Shown one piece after another: positions 8,296 through 15,717 of a stretch of 56,376 nucleotides of DNA. The translations under genes were made by a program, and so were the position numbers. This DNA is from Oscillospiraceae bacterium (lineage in GTDB: Bacteria; Bacillota_A; Clostridia; Oscillospirales; Oscillospiraceae), in NCBI GenBank assembly GCA_017540945.1, contig JAFYAB010000088.1:1-56376 (forward strand), read 5' to 3'. Position 1 is the first letter of the stretch. Every line of letters begins with the position of its first letter. The notes beneath the pieces are model-generated. The model was not told where the DNA came from and searched no databases. It was given only the letters and a program-made list of their open reading frames with translations.

Positions 8296-9312
8296 TCAGG
8301 GCTGCTGGAGCTCCGAGCTTTCAGGCGTCTTAGGCTCCCAGGGATGCTTGGCGTCCACAATGGCGTGTTCCAGGAGGTATTCATGCCAGATGGAATACTT
8401 GCTGGCCTGCAGATGGGCGCCGTCGCCGCTGTAATCGGCGGGCAGATGATCGGTGCCGTCGTTGAGACAGTCGTTGACCTCCAGATAGAAGATGTCCACA
8501 TTGTTGGCCAGCTTCTTGATGGCCTCGTTCTTCTCCTTGATATTCGCTGTGGCGAAGACCGGATAATCAGCCTCATGTTTCTGGGTCACGTAGAGAATGC
8601 TCTGAATATAGATCAGGGCGTCGGGCTGATAGGAACGGATCTCCTTGACGACCTTTTCGTATTGGCTGAAAAAGCTCTCGGTGCCATAGCCCACTTCGTT
8701 GATGCCGAACATCAGATAGATCTTGCCGAACTGCATGCCCTTGAGCAGATCGCGGGTGGTGGCGAAGCCATAGCGCTTGTCCTCGTCCGCGCTTTCCATG
8801 ATCTTGTAGATGGTCATGGAGGTGGCGGGGAAGGGGTAGTGCTTGCAGGCGCCGGGGGTGCTGTAGAGGTACAGGCCGTCGGTGCGGGAGTCGCCCAGGA
8901 ACAGGGCGTCTTCAAAGTAACGGTCGTCCACCGTCGTCATGACGGGTCCGGGAGGCTCCGTCACCGGGGCTTCCGTGGAGGGCTCCGTGGTGAGCTGCGC
9001 AGTCTCGCTGGAAATGGGCTCCGATGAGCTCGAGCTGACGGGGCGTTCCTCGGTGGAAACAGGCCGTTCATCGGGATCCCGGGGCGTTTCGGTCTTTGGG
9101 ACTGCTTCGGTCTGGATCGCAGAAGGGACAGTTGTGGAATCGCTGCTGCCGGCGGCGCAGCCCTTCATACCCATAATGCCCAGGAAAACCAAGCCGAAGG
9201 CCACCACCAGGGTCAGCATGGGGATGGCGGAGAGAATGGAGGCGCCGCCCTTCGGCGCCCTGCGGCCGCGGTCATTCCGCCGCCTGGGGGAATTGGTATA
9301 TTGTTCGTTCAT
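8296..9312 (-). CDS. Membrane-anchored SGNH/GDSL hydrolase, partner of MBOAT acyltransferase
   Basis: 338 residues. A basic cytoplasmic start is followed by one membrane segment (about residues 28-50) and a Ser/Thr/Pro/Glu-rich linker to ~110; the rest is an extracytoplasmic SGNH domain. Catalytic blocks are visible: G-D141-S142-R-T-D-G (block I, Ser nucleophile), GINE (block III Asn) and D297-G-A-H300 (Asp-His). The gene lies 22 bases downstream of an MBOAT gene on the same strand. In DltB/AlgI, PatA/PatB and related systems an MBOAT protein exports acyl groups and an SGNH protein transfers them to, or removes them from, a cell wall polymer. I infer O-acetylation of a surface glycan; the acceptor is unknown. 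Confidence 0.88.
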   Translation of the reverse strand: MNEQYTNSPRRRNDRGRRAPKGGASILSAIPMLTLVVAFGLVFLGIMGMKGCAAGSSDSTTVPSAIQTEAVPKTETPRDPDERPVSTEERPVSSSSSEPISSETAQLTTEPSTEAPVTEPPGPVMTTVDDRYFEDALFLGDSRTDGLYLYSTPGACKHYPFPATSMTIYKIMESADEDKRYGFATTRDLLKGMQFGKIYLMFGINEVGYGTESFFSQYEKVVKEIRSYQPDALIYIQSILYVTQKHEADYPVFATANIKEKNEAIKKLANNVDIFYLEVNDCLNDGTDHLPADYSGDGAHLQASKYSIWHEYLLEHAIVDAKHPWEPKTPESSELQQP

Positions 9313-9334
9313 AGTATACTCCTGTTCGTTCAGA

Positions 9335-10960
9335 TCAGAATGCGGCGTAGCCCATGGGGTCGCTGCCGGTTTGGGTCAGTACATAGACCGCGTACCAGAA
9401 CAGACCGGCCAGCAGGGCGGAGACGATCCAGGCAGCAAGTCTGGAGTCCAGGAAGCGGAGGATGCGCTTGCCGAGATTGAAGCGGCTGAGCAGGGCCTTC
9501 AGCCAATCCAGGACGGGGAGGCAGAAGATCACGCCCACCACCACGTAGGGACCCACCAGCTTCCAGTTCTTGGCAAAGTCCGCGGGGTCCGCCCCGGCGG
9601 AGGCGCCGGCGGCAGGGAAGAGGCGGCTGAAATAGAGGGCCAGCTGGTCGATATCCTTGATGGTGAAGACCACCCAGCTCAGCACCATGGGGATCACCAC
9701 CCAGATATGGGCCAGGAGGGAGACCACAAGCTTCCAGAGCTTCCCGGCCAAGCCGTCGCCCAGCCGTTTGCCGATGCAGAAGCGCTCCGCCACGAAGGTC
9801 CTCCAGAGCCGCTCCAGGACGATCATGAGGCCAATGCTCATGCCCCAGAGGATGAAGTTGAAGCCGCTGTCGGGCTTGCGGAGGATGATCCAGCTCAGGG
9901 GGATCAGCAGAAGCAGCGGCAGCCAGCCCAGGAGCCGCGCCCCGGCGCCGGGGCGCTTGCCTGCCCGGCGAAGCACCGCCCTGCGCCAGAGGGGCGTCAG
10001 CGCCACGAAAGCCCCGGAGAGAACGCCCCAGAGCAGGTACTTGGGCGCCAGGCCGTTGCCGTGCCAGAGGGAGGTCAGCAGCCACACGAAGAGCACGTTC
10101 ACGACGGTACGCAGCAGACCCTTCCGGCTGCCCCCCAGGGGGATATAGACGAAGTCCTTGAACCAGCGGGTCAGCGTCATGTGCCAGCGCCGGTAGTAGT
10201 CGCCCACGGTCCGGGCAATATAGGGAAAGTTGAAGTTCTGGGGCAGTTCAAAGCCCAGCAGCCGCGCGATGCCCAGCGCCATGTACATATAGGAGATCCA
10301 ATCCATGTAGATGTGCAGGCTCGCGACCACGGCGCCCAGCCAGGCCAGCTTTGTGGAAATGGCGTCGTAGCCCGCGGTAATCAGGGCGTGGTAGCCGCTT
10401 CCGAAGAATTCACCCAGCTTTTGCACCACCAGGATGTTCAGAATAAAGCCCAGGGTGAATTCCTCCAGGCCCTTTTGGATGTTGGACGCGGAGACGCGGG
10501 GCTTGTCCAGCTGCCCGCCCAGCTCGCTGTAGCGGGTGATGGGGCCCTGGAGGAACTTCGGGAAGAAGAGGCCGAAGCCGGCGAAACGGACCGGGTCGGT
10601 CTCCGCCTCCACCGTGCCGCGCCAGACCTCCGCCAAATAGGCCATGAAGGAGAAGAGGTAGAAGCTGAGGCCCAGGGCGTGGGCGTTCAGCAGCTTGAAG
10701 CTGACCAAGGCCACCGCGTTGACCGCCACAGCCATCCCCATGACCGCCTTGGGATGGCGGGTGCGTTGGATGCAGATGCCCAGCAGATAGTTGACCGCGG
10801 TGAAGAGCAGGGCCCAGAGCAGGGCGGAAAGGGAGCCGTAACCGATAAAGAACGCGCTGCTCAGAAGCAGCAGCCAGCGCTTGAACCGGGCCGGACAGAG
10901 CCCGTACAGCACCAGGAAAGCAGCCAGGAACCAGAGAAAGGGTATGGTATTGAAGAACAT
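9335..10960 (-). CDS. MBOAT family O-acyltransferase (AlgI/DltB-like)
   Basis: 541 residues with 10-12 membrane segments. The conserved MBOAT core is present: RRWHMTLTRWFKDFVYIPLG and, near the middle of the protein, SLWHG with the invariant H300. A longer frame opens at 10999, but the start at 10960 is preferred because GAGGG lies 9 bases upstream and the protein then begins directly with a membrane segment (FFNTIPFLWF). Acts in the membrane to pass acyl groups from a cytoplasmic donor to the outside, probably with the SGNH protein encoded just downstream. There is no dltA/dltC or alginate gene nearby, so D-alanylation is unlikely and acetylation of wall or capsule glycan is the better guess. 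Confidence 0.92.
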   Translation of the reverse strand: MFFNTIPFLWFLAAFLVLYGLCPARFKRWLLLLSSAFFIGYGSLSALLWALLFTAVNYLLGICIQRTRHPKAVMGMAVAVNAVALVSFKLLNAHALGLSFYLFSFMAYLAEVWRGTVEAETDPVRFAGFGLFFPKFLQGPITRYSELGGQLDKPRVSASNIQKGLEEFTLGFILNILVVQKLGEFFGSGYHALITAGYDAISTKLAWLGAVVASLHIYMDWISYMYMALGIARLLGFELPQNFNFPYIARTVGDYYRRWHMTLTRWFKDFVYIPLGGSRKGLLRTVVNVLFVWLLTSLWHGNGLAPKYLLWGVLSGAFVALTPLWRRAVLRRAGKRPGAGARLLGWLPLLLLIPLSWIILRKPDSGFNFILWGMSIGLMIVLERLWRTFVAERFCIGKRLGDGLAGKLWKLVVSLLAHIWVVIPMVLSWVVFTIKDIDQLALYFSRLFPAAGASAGADPADFAKNWKLVGPYVVVGVIFCLPVLDWLKALLSRFNLGKRILRFLDSRLAAWIVSALLAGLFWYAVYVLTQTGSDPMGYAAF

Positions 10961-11008
10961 AAAACAGATCCCTCGCAATAACTTGTGGTTTTCGCCCATT
11001 TTCTCATT

Positions 11009-11037
11009 ATTATACCACTATATGACGGAAAAAGCAA
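11009..11037 (-). promoter_or_regulatory. Promoter of the MBOAT-SGNH operon
   Basis: On the minus strand TTGCTT (11037-11032), 17-base spacer, TATAAT (11014-11009), about 50 bases before the MBOAT start. Confidence 0.75.
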
Positions 11038-11052
11038 TACAATTTCTTCCAC

Positions 11053-11081
11053 TTGCAAATATTGACCCGATATGATAAAAT
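11053..11081 (+). promoter_or_regulatory. Promoter of the DEAD-box helicase operon
   Basis: TTGCAA (11053-11058), 17-base spacer, TAAAAT (11076-11081), divergent from the MBOAT promoter 15 bases away. Confidence 0.6.
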
Positions 11082-11116
11082 AAACAAAATATAGACCAAA
11101 GCAAAGGATACAAGCT

Positions 11117-12301
11117 ATGAACGAAATGATCAGCTTTCAGCAAATGGACATTCCCGCGCCGATCCTGCAGGCCCTGGAGGAAAAGGGCTACGCCTGGCCC
11201 ACCAAGGTCCAGGCGGAGGCCATCGGGCCGCTGATGGAGTGGAAGGACGTGATCGCCAAGGCTCCGACGGGCACCGGCAAGACCTTCGCCTTCGGCATTC
11301 CCATGATCGCCCACATCGACCCCGCCTGCGAGGAGGTCCAGGGCCTGATCCTGGCCCCCACCCGGGAGCTTGCCCTCCAGATCGGCGACGAGCTCCGGGG
11401 TCTGCTGACCCACTACGACAAGATCCGCGTAGCCGTCCTCTACGGGGGACAAAAGCTGGAGCCTCAATTCGCCCAGCTCAAGAAAAAGCCCCAGATCGTG
11501 GTGGCCACCCCGGGACGCCTGATGGACCACTACAAGCGCCGTTCCATCCGCCTGGATAAGATCCAGACCGTGATCCTCGACGAGGCGGACCGGATGCTGG
11601 ATATGGGCTTTTTCAAGGACGTGACCGGGATCGTGGAGAAGGTGAAGAACCGGAAAAACCTGGGGCTCTTCTCCGCCACCATGTCCCAGGAGGTCATGAC
11701 TGTCTCCTGGATGTACCAGCGGGACGAGGTGGAGATCACCGTCAGGCCCGAGTCTGAGGACCGGCCCGACATCGACCAGTATTCCGTTACAGTCCCGGCT
11801 CTTGAGAAGCTCAACGCCGTGCGCTGGATCCTCCACCTGGGAGGCTTTGAGCGGGTCATCATCTTCTGCAACACCAAGAATATGTGCCAGCGGGTTTCCG
11901 ACGATCTGCGCCGGGTGGGCGTGGACGCCGACTGCATCCACGGGGACATCCCCCAGGCCCAGCGGGAGCGGACCATGAAGTCCTTCCGCAAGGGCAAGCT
12001 GCCGGTGCTGATCGCCACCGACGTGGCATCCCGGGGCATCGACGTGGACGATGTGGACTGCGTGATCAACTATGACGTGCCCCAGGAGAACGACTACTAC
12101 GTTCACCGCATCGGACGCACGGGCCGGGCCAAGAAGAAGGGCGTCAGCTACACCGTGATCGGCTCCTTCCCGGAACAGGCCAAGCTGGACGAGATCGCCA
12201 AATACTGCCATTTCACCGTGCAGCCAATGGCCATCACCGAAACCGGTCTGGTGCCCGTGGAGCGCCGACAGGCGGCACCGGTCTCCCGCCGACGCAGATG
12301 A
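11117..12301 (+). CDS. DEAD-box ATP-dependent RNA helicase
   Basis: 394 residues, the minimal helicase core with almost no C-terminal extension. Motifs in order: Q motif (AWPTKVQAEAIG), motif I A49-PTGTGK-T56, Ia PTRELA, motif II D155-E-A-D158, motif III S186-A-T188, motif V ATDVASRGID and motif VI H330-RIGRTGR. It unwinds short RNA duplexes; Firmicutes homologues act in ribosome assembly, mRNA turnover or cold growth. The absence of an RNA-binding tail makes DbpA- or CshA-like assignment unsafe. SD AAAGGA precedes the start. It overlaps the next gene by four bases (ATGA). Confidence 0.95.
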   Translation: MNEMISFQQMDIPAPILQALEEKGYAWPTKVQAEAIGPLMEWKDVIAKAPTGTGKTFAFGIPMIAHIDPACEEVQGLILAPTRELALQIGDELRGLLTHYDKIRVAVLYGGQKLEPQFAQLKKKPQIVVATPGRLMDHYKRRSIRLDKIQTVILDEADRMLDMGFFKDVTGIVEKVKNRKNLGLFSATMSQEVMTVSWMYQRDEVEITVRPESEDRPDIDQYSVTVPALEKLNAVRWILHLGGFERVIIFCNTKNMCQRVSDDLRRVGVDADCIHGDIPQAQRERTMKSFRKGKLPVLIATDVASRGIDVDDVDCVINYDVPQENDYYVHRIGRTGRAKKKGVSYTVIGSFPEQAKLDEIAKYCHFTVQPMAITETGLVPVERRQAAPVSRRRR

Positions 12302-13194
12302 CGGCGGCGGAAAAGGGCTTCCTGCTGCTCTGCGGGGAGCTTGGAGATGGGCAAAAGCCCCTGACGCCCGCCCAGCTCCGGACACTCCGGGCCCGGGTCC
12401 TGGCCCGGGACGGGGGAGAGGAGGCGGAGGATCGGCCCCTGGAGGCGGCGGATCTCCGGGCGATGGGCTATGACGAAGCCTTTGCAGGCCGAATCTGCCG
12501 CTTGCTGGAGCGGGAGCAAAATCTGGAAGCCTATCTGTCCGTCGCCGCGGAGCGGGGCATCCGGCCGCTGACCCGGATCTCAGCGGAATATCCCGCCCGG
12601 CTGCGCTGTCTGGGGGATTCGGCTCCCGCCGTGCTCTTCTGCCGGGGCGACGCCGCCCTTCTGAACCGGCCTGCGGTCTCCCTGGTGGGGAGCCGGGAGC
12701 TGACGCCGGCGGGGGAGGCCTTTGCCCGCCGGGTCGGGGAGCTGGCGGCAGGGGAGCGGCTGATCCTGGTTTCCGGCAACGCCCGGGGCGCGGACCGGAC
12801 CGCCCAGGAGGCCTGCCTGGCCGCCGGAGGCAGCGTGGTCTCCGTTCTGCCGGAGGGCCTGCAGGACCACGATCCCGCCGGCCGCAGCATTGTCTATCTC
12901 TGTCTGTGGGGCTGGCATCTGCCCATGGCCGCCTACCGCGCCCTGGAGCGCAACCGCCTGATCCATGCCCTGGGGGAGAAGGTCCTCGTGGCCCAGTCCC
13001 GCCGCTTCGGCGGCAGCTGGCGAGGCTCGGAGGAGAACCTTCGCCGGGGCTGGAGCCCGCTCTTTGTCAACACAGACGGCGGACCCGGCTGCGCCGCCCT
13101 GGCGGACCTGGGCGCCGCCCCCGTCAGCCTGAAGGATCTGAGCTCGCTTTCCGCCCTGCGCCCTGCGGCGATCCCGCTGAGTCTGAATCCGTGA
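12298..13194 (+). CDS. DprA/Smf-like Rossmann-fold nucleotide-binding protein
   Basis: 298 residues. The central part matches the DprA Rossmann domain: SLVGSRELTPAGEAFA near residue 127, then SGNARGADRTAQEACLAAGG from about residue 159 and a VVSVLP strand. DprA proper loads RecA on incoming single-stranded DNA in transformation. Here the first 90 residues are a helical SAM-like region, but the part after residue ~180 is divergent and lacks the usual C-terminal winged helix, so it may be a DprA-like paralogue with another nucleic-acid-linked role. ATGA overlap with the helicase gene shows translational coupling, an unusual partnership for dprA, which normally sits near topA. Confidence 0.72.
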   Translation: MTAAEKGFLLLCGELGDGQKPLTPAQLRTLRARVLARDGGEEAEDRPLEAADLRAMGYDEAFAGRICRLLEREQNLEAYLSVAAERGIRPLTRISAEYPARLRCLGDSAPAVLFCRGDAALLNRPAVSLVGSRELTPAGEAFARRVGELAAGERLILVSGNARGADRTAQEACLAAGGSVVSVLPEGLQDHDPAGRSIVYLCLWGWHLPMAAYRALERNRLIHALGEKVLVAQSRRFGGSWRGSEENLRRGWSPLFVNTDGGPGCAALADLGAAPVSLKDLSSLSALRPAAIPLSLNP

Positions 13195-13202
13195 AAAAAC
13201 CA

Positions 13203-13253
13203 TTGTAATCTTAAGAAAAATGTGCTATACTAATAGAACAAATACCCAGGAGG
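13203..13253 (+). promoter_or_regulatory. Promoter and ribosome binding site of glmS
   Basis: TTGTAA (13203-13208), 17-base spacer, TATACT (13226-13231), then AGGAGG at 13248-13253, ten bases before ATG. The 69-base leader is too short for a glmS ribozyme. Confidence 0.8.
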
Positions 13254-13263
13254 TCACTGAATT

Positions 13264-15105
13264 ATGTGTGGAATCGTAGGTTATCTTGGCAGCCGGCAGG
13301 CCGCCCCGATCCTGCTCGACGGACTGACTAAGCTTGAATACCGCGGCTATGACTCCGCCGGCGTCTGCGTCATGTCTGACGGCATCCTGAAGGTCGCGAA
13401 GTCCAAGGGCCGTCTGGCGAATCTGAGCGGTCTCATTGACGGCGGCAATGCCATTCGCGGCACCTATGGCATCGGTCATACCCGCTGGGCCACCCATGGC
13501 GCGCCCTCCGATATCAACAGCCATCCCCATATCGCGGACGCCGGCAAGATCGCCGTGGTCCACAACGGCATCATCGAGAACTATCTCAAGCTGAAGGAAG
13601 ACCTCATCCGCAAGGGCAAGCATTTCCAGTCCGAGACGGACACCGAGGTCGTTGCCAATCTGGTGGAGTACTACTACGACCGGCTCCAGGACTTCCCCCG
13701 GGCTGTCCGCCGGGCCGTGGGCCAGCTGGAGGGCAGCTACGCCCTGGGCATTCTCTGTCAGGATTTCCCGGGCACCATGATCGCGGTAAAGAAGGAAAGC
13801 CCCCTGATCTTCGGCTTCGGCGAGGGCGAGAACTTTATCGCCTCCGACGTGCCCGCCATTCTGAAGTACACCCGCAAGGTGGTCTACCTCAACGACGGCG
13901 ACACCGTCATCTTCACGAAGGACAACGTCCGCTTCTACGACGCCTTCTACGATCCCGTGGAGAAGGTCCCCGAGGTCATCGACTGGGACATCTCCGCCGC
14001 GGAGAAATGCGGCTACGACCATTTCATGATCAAGGAGATCCACGAGCAGCCCAAGGCTGTCAAGGGGACCCTGTCCCCCCGGATCCGGGACGGCCGGGTG
14101 GTGCTGGACGACATCAAGCTCACCAAGGATTACCTGGAGGAGCTGAAACGGATCTATATCGTGGCCTGCGGTTCCTCCTACTATGTGGGCTGTCTGGGCA
14201 AGCATATCATCGAAAAGACCTGCCGCATCCCCGTGGAGCCCATCCTGGCCTCGGAGTTCCGCTACTCCGAGCCGGTTCTGGGCAAGGATACCCTGGTGCT
14301 GATCATCTCCCAGTCCGGCGAGACCGCCGATACCAAGGCCGCCCTGGAGGAGGCAAAGCGACAGGGAGCCAGGACCCTGGCCATCGTCAATGTGGTGGGC
14401 TCCGCCATCGCGAAGGCAGCCGACGACGTGATCTACACCTGGGCAGGTCCCGAGATCGCCGTGGCCACCACCAAGGCCTTCTCCACCCAGCTCTCCGTCA
14501 TCTATCTGATCGCTCTCTACATCGCCGATCTGCTGAAGACCATCAAACCGGAGGAGTACAACGCGATCGTCGATGAGATGGTCAAGCTGGACCAGAAGAT
14601 CTCCCTCTGCCTGACGCCGGACAGCATCGCCAGGATCCGCTACTACGCCGAGCAGCATTTCAAGGTTCACGACGCCTTCTTCATCGGCCGGAATGTGGAC
14701 AGCGCCATCTGTCTGGAGGGAAGCCTGAAGCTGAAGGAGATCGCTTACATCCACTCTGAGGCCTACGCCGCCGGCGAGCTCAAGCACGGTCCCATCTCTC
14801 TGATTGAGGACGGGACCCTGGTGGTGGCGGTGGCCACCGTGGACGCGCTTTTCGACAAGACCATGTCCAACGTCAAGGAGGTCCGGGCCCGGGGCGCCGA
14901 CGTCTTCGCGGTCACCACGGAGAAGTATGCCGACGAGATCAAGAAGACGGTTCCCTCGGTCATCACCGTTCCCGTCACCCATCCGCTGCTGCAGCCCAGC
15001 CTGACCATCATCCCGCTGCAGGTCTTCGCCTATTACATCGCCCTGCTCCGGGACTGCGACGTAGACAAGCCCCGCAACCTGGCAAAATCCGTTACCGTTG
15101 AGTAA
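13264..15105 (+). CDS. glmS: Glutamine-fructose-6-phosphate aminotransferase (isomerising)
   Basis: 613 residues, the standard length. It makes glucosamine-6-phosphate from fructose-6-phosphate and glutamine, the first committed step to UDP-GlcNAc and peptidoglycan. The protein begins M-C-G-I-V-G-Y, so after Met removal Cys is the N-terminal glutaminase nucleophile. The glutaminase domain covers residues ~2-220 (HTRWATHG, HNGIIENY). Two SIS domains follow (GSSYYVG and SQSGETADT in the first; ELKHGPISLI in the second), and the end PRNLAKSVTVE is the classic C-terminal signature. It has its own promoter and no visible GlcN6P riboswitch. Confidence 0.98.
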   Translation: MCGIVGYLGSRQAAPILLDGLTKLEYRGYDSAGVCVMSDGILKVAKSKGRLANLSGLIDGGNAIRGTYGIGHTRWATHGAPSDINSHPHIADAGKIAVVHNGIIENYLKLKEDLIRKGKHFQSETDTEVVANLVEYYYDRLQDFPRAVRRAVGQLEGSYALGILCQDFPGTMIAVKKESPLIFGFGEGENFIASDVPAILKYTRKVVYLNDGDTVIFTKDNVRFYDAFYDPVEKVPEVIDWDISAAEKCGYDHFMIKEIHEQPKAVKGTLSPRIRDGRVVLDDIKLTKDYLEELKRIYIVACGSSYYVGCLGKHIIEKTCRIPVEPILASEFRYSEPVLGKDTLVLIISQSGETADTKAALEEAKRQGARTLAIVNVVGSAIAKAADDVIYTWAGPEIAVATTKAFSTQLSVIYLIALYIADLLKTIKPEEYNAIVDEMVKLDQKISLCLTPDSIARIRYYAEQHFKVHDAFFIGRNVDSAICLEGSLKLKEIAYIHSEAYAAGELKHGPISLIEDGTLVVAVATVDALFDKTMSNVKEVRARGADVFAVTTEKYADEIKKTVPSVITVPVTHPLLQPSLTIIPLQVFAYYIALLRDCDVDKPRNLAKSVTVE

Positions 15106-15161
15106 ACCTGTCGCCGTCAAGCAATTCCTATCAATTGATCTTGAAAGTGAGGTTGTATAAA

Positions 15162-15572
15162 ATGAAGCTTCCCAACAATACCGTTTGGTCCGACCGCAAA
15201 CGCACGCTTTTCGGCCTGCCCTGGTCCTTTACCAAGTATATTCTGACGGATGAAAAGCTCCTGATTGTCAAGGGCCTTATCAAGCAGACGGAGGATGAGA
15301 TCCGCCTTTACCGGATCCTCGATATGTCTCTGTCCCGGACCTTCCGGGAGCGGATCGACCGGGTGGGCACCATCCACTGCTGCTCCTCCGACAAGACCGC
15401 CTCCGAGTTCGACATCAAGCACGTCAAGAATCCCAGAGAGGTCAAGGAAATGCTCTCCGACCTGGTGGAGAAGCAGCGCAGCTCTCACGGCGTCTCCATC
15501 CGCGAGGATATGATGCCCAATCTCTTTGACCACGACCACGACGGCATCAGCGACTCCATCGAGCACAAATAA
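15162..15572 (+). CDS. PH domain-containing protein (bPH2/DUF304-like)
   Basis: 136 residues from ATG at 15162; SD GTGAGG lies about 10 bases upstream, and a TTG at 15135 is rejected. The sequence starts with the typical bacterial PH pattern: a short N-terminal strand, W-S-D-R-K-R-T-L-F, then YILTDEKLLIVKGL and IRLYRILDMSLSRTF. The tail ends DHDHDGISDSIEHK, an acidic EF-hand-like stretch. No membrane segment. Function unknown; such domains often sit in small membrane-associated or phage-like adaptor proteins. It lies 56 bases after glmS and ends before a strong terminator. Confidence 0.8.
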   Translation: MKLPNNTVWSDRKRTLFGLPWSFTKYILTDEKLLIVKGLIKQTEDEIRLYRILDMSLSRTFRERIDRVGTIHCCSSDKTASEFDIKHVKNPREVKEMLSDLVEKQRSSHGVSIREDMMPNLFDHDHDGISDSIEHK

Positions 15573-15610
15573 AGACGCGCGCCCGGACCGCGGTCCGGAT
15601 CGTGGAAACT

Positions 15611-15658
15611 GCAATAGGAAATCGGAATTTTTGGTTCCGATTTCCTATTGCTTATTTT
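15611..15658 (+). terminator. Rho-independent terminator after glmS and the PH-domain gene
   Basis: A perfect 17-base-pair stem (15611-15627 with 15635-15651), 7-base loop, then TTATTTT. Confidence 0.85.
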
Positions 15659-15676
15659 GGAAGTTTATGCTATAAT
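15648..15676 (+). promoter_or_regulatory. Promoter of uvrA
   Basis: TTGCTT (15648-15653), 17-base spacer, TATAAT (15671-15676). The -35 box lies in the descending arm of the preceding terminator. No LexA/DinR-like box (GAAC-N4-GTTC) is visible here. Confidence 0.75.
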
Positions 15677-15717
15677 ATACGATACGGTATCTGTAACTTT
15701 TTTATCTGGTGAAGGCG

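Noticed and set aside
13195..13263. Possible glmS ribozyme upstream of glmS
   Set aside because: The leader from promoter to ATG is about 25 bases and the whole gap 69 bases, too short for the ~150-base ribozyme, and no conserved core is seen.
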